A DNA stretch of 64,000 bases. It comes from an uncultured Roseateles sp. Its GTDB lineage: Bacteria > Pseudomonadota > Gammaproteobacteria > Burkholderiales > Burkholderiaceae_C. Positions 63,222 through 64,000 of this stretch are shown one piece after another. Position numbers and translations under genes: made by a program. Position 1 is the stretch's first letter. Each line of letters begins with the position of its first letter. The DNA lies in assembly GCF_913777145.1 (NCBI RefSeq), contig NZ_CAJYPS010000014.1, positions 248,001-312,000 on the forward strand. Reading direction: 5' to 3'. The notes beneath the pieces were generated by a model. The model saw only the letters and a program-made list of their open reading frames with translations. It did not search any database and had not been told where the DNA came from.

Positions 63222-64000
63222 TCAGCTCATGCCCTGGTGCCGCAGCAGCGCGTCGATGCGCGGCTCGCGGCCGCGGAAGGCCTTGAAGTTGTCCATCGCG
63301 TCGCGTGCGCCGCCTTGCTCCAGCACCTCGTGCAGGAAGCGCGCGCCCGTGGCGGCGTTGAACACGCCTTCCTCCTCGAAGGCGCTCCAGGCGTCGGCGC
63401 TCAGCAGCTCCGCCCACTTGTAGCTGTAGTAGCCCGCCGCATAGCCGCCCGCGAAGATGTGCGAGAAGCTGTGCTGGAAGCGGTTGAAGGCCGGCGGGAT
63501 CAGCACCGCGACCTCGGCGCGCACCTCGTCCAGCAGCTGCTGCACATCCGCTTCACGGCCGGGTTCGGCATGCAGGCGCATGTCGAACAGCGAGAACTCG
63601 ATCTGGCGCAGCGTCTGCAGGCCGCTCTGGTAGTTCTTGGCCGCCGTCATCTTGTCGAACAGCGCGCGCGGCAGCGGCTCGCCGCTGTCCACATGGCCGC
63701 TCAACTGCTGCAGCACTTCCCACTCCCAGCAGAAGTTCTCCATGAACTGGCTGGGCAGCTCCACCGCGTCCCATTCGACGCCGGAGATGCCGGACACGCC
63801 CAGGTCGTTCACCTGGGTCAGCATGTGGTGCAGGCCGTGGCCGAACTCGTGGAACAGCGTGATGACGTCGTCATGCGTCAGCAGCGCGGGCTTCTCCCCG
63901 ACCGGCGACGCGAAGTTGCACACCAGCTGGGCGACCGGCAGCTGCTGTTCGCCGGTGGGCTTGAGCCAGCGGCTGCGCACCTCGTCCATCCAGGCGCCGG
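63222..64000 (-). CDS. M3 family oligopeptidase (PrlC/OpdA type), N-terminus beyond window edge
   Basis: The frame is open to base 64000, so only the C-terminal part (about 258 residues) is visible. It has the zinc motif HEFGH with LFHEFGHGLHHMLTQV, the VEWDAVELPSQFMENFCWE motif, and FSHIFAGGYAAGYYSYKWAELLSADA, typical of oligopeptidase A. It cleaves short peptides such as signal-peptide fragments. It is followed on the minus strand by the cache-domain kinase gene, 53 bases away. Confidence 0.95.
   Translation of the reverse strand, partial: GAWMDEVRSRWLKPTGEQQLPVAQLVCNFASPVGEKPALLTHDDVITLFHEFGHGLHHMLTQVNDLGVSGISGVEWDAVELPSQFMENFCWEWEVLQQLSGHVDSGEPLPRALFDKMTAAKNYQSGLQTLRQIEFSLFDMRLHAEPGREADVQQLLDEVRAEVAVLIPPAFNRFQHSFSHIFAGGYAAGYYSYKWAELLSADAWSAFEEEGVFNAATGARFLHEVLEQGGARDAMDNFKAFRGREPRIDALLRHQGMS

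Overview
The window is about 64 kb of high-GC DNA (by eye close to 70%) from a betaproteobacterium. The gene order fits Burkholderiales of the Rubrivivax/Roseateles/Mitsuaria type. It carries a caa3/aa3-type cytochrome oxidase cluster with DUF2970 and DUF2909 proteins running into rpoH, a cysI-DUF934-cysHDN-cobA sulfur operon, phasin granule proteins, PEP-CTERM proteins and ferredoxin-dependent sulfite reduction. Nearly all of it looks chromosomal. I see no insertion sequence, prophage, integron or CRISPR array. Genes are dense, and stop/start overlaps of 1-4 bases are common.

Layout. 1-1616: comF (runs off the left edge) diverges from a BioC-like methyltransferase. 1789-10827: cytochrome c oxidase genes coxB, ctaD, a small assembly gene, ctaG and ctaE, then surf1, a second SCO-like gene, heme A/O synthesis (ctaA, ctaB) and an SCO copper chaperone. 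10915-12045: twin terminators, then rpoH on the minus strand behind a perfect CIRCE operator. 12125-18372 (minus): an orphan FtsX-type permease, a MASE1/CHASE hybrid histidine kinase and CheW, followed by tRNA-Gly(CCC). 19057-24172: a TonB-dependent receptor with a repeat-rich upstream region, convergent with a secreted S53 peptidase and a PEP-CTERM protein.

24497-33135 (minus): a complete assimilatory sulfate module, ybiB, cysI, DUF934, cysH (APS reductase type), cysD, cysN and cobA, continuing into 7Fe ferredoxin fdxA and a ferredoxin-NADP reductase. Together these can carry sulfate to sulfide, including siroheme synthesis and electron supply. 33157-41043: a DUF4399 protein, an ornithine cyclodeaminase divergent from its Lrp-type regulator, a lipoprotein patatin, a hydrolase coupled to an alkylsulfatase, a LiaF-like protein and a phasin. 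41191-44749: a Fur-controlled siderophore receptor with a PepSY membrane protein.

44899-52777 (plus): a histone-deacetylase-like amidohydrolase, then a chain of overlapping genes (thioesterase, nitroreductase, antiporter, D-2-hydroxyacid dehydrogenase, unknown secreted protein, RmuC, MFS transporter). 52943-64000: a second PEP-CTERM protein, a TrmB/LuxR-like regulator, an M16 peptidase with two unknown genes, a patatin and a SulP transporter that appears to start at CTG, then a cache-domain histidine kinase and an M3 oligopeptidase that runs off the right edge.

I found no strikingly new multi-gene system. The best leads are regulatory: the CIRCE site on rpoH, the receptor's NtrC-like repeats, the phasin promoter flanked by inverted 12-mers, a CCTAGG-centred palindrome shared by two promoters, and the CTG start. 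Beyond these there are a few uncharacterised genes in conserved-looking neighbourhoods.
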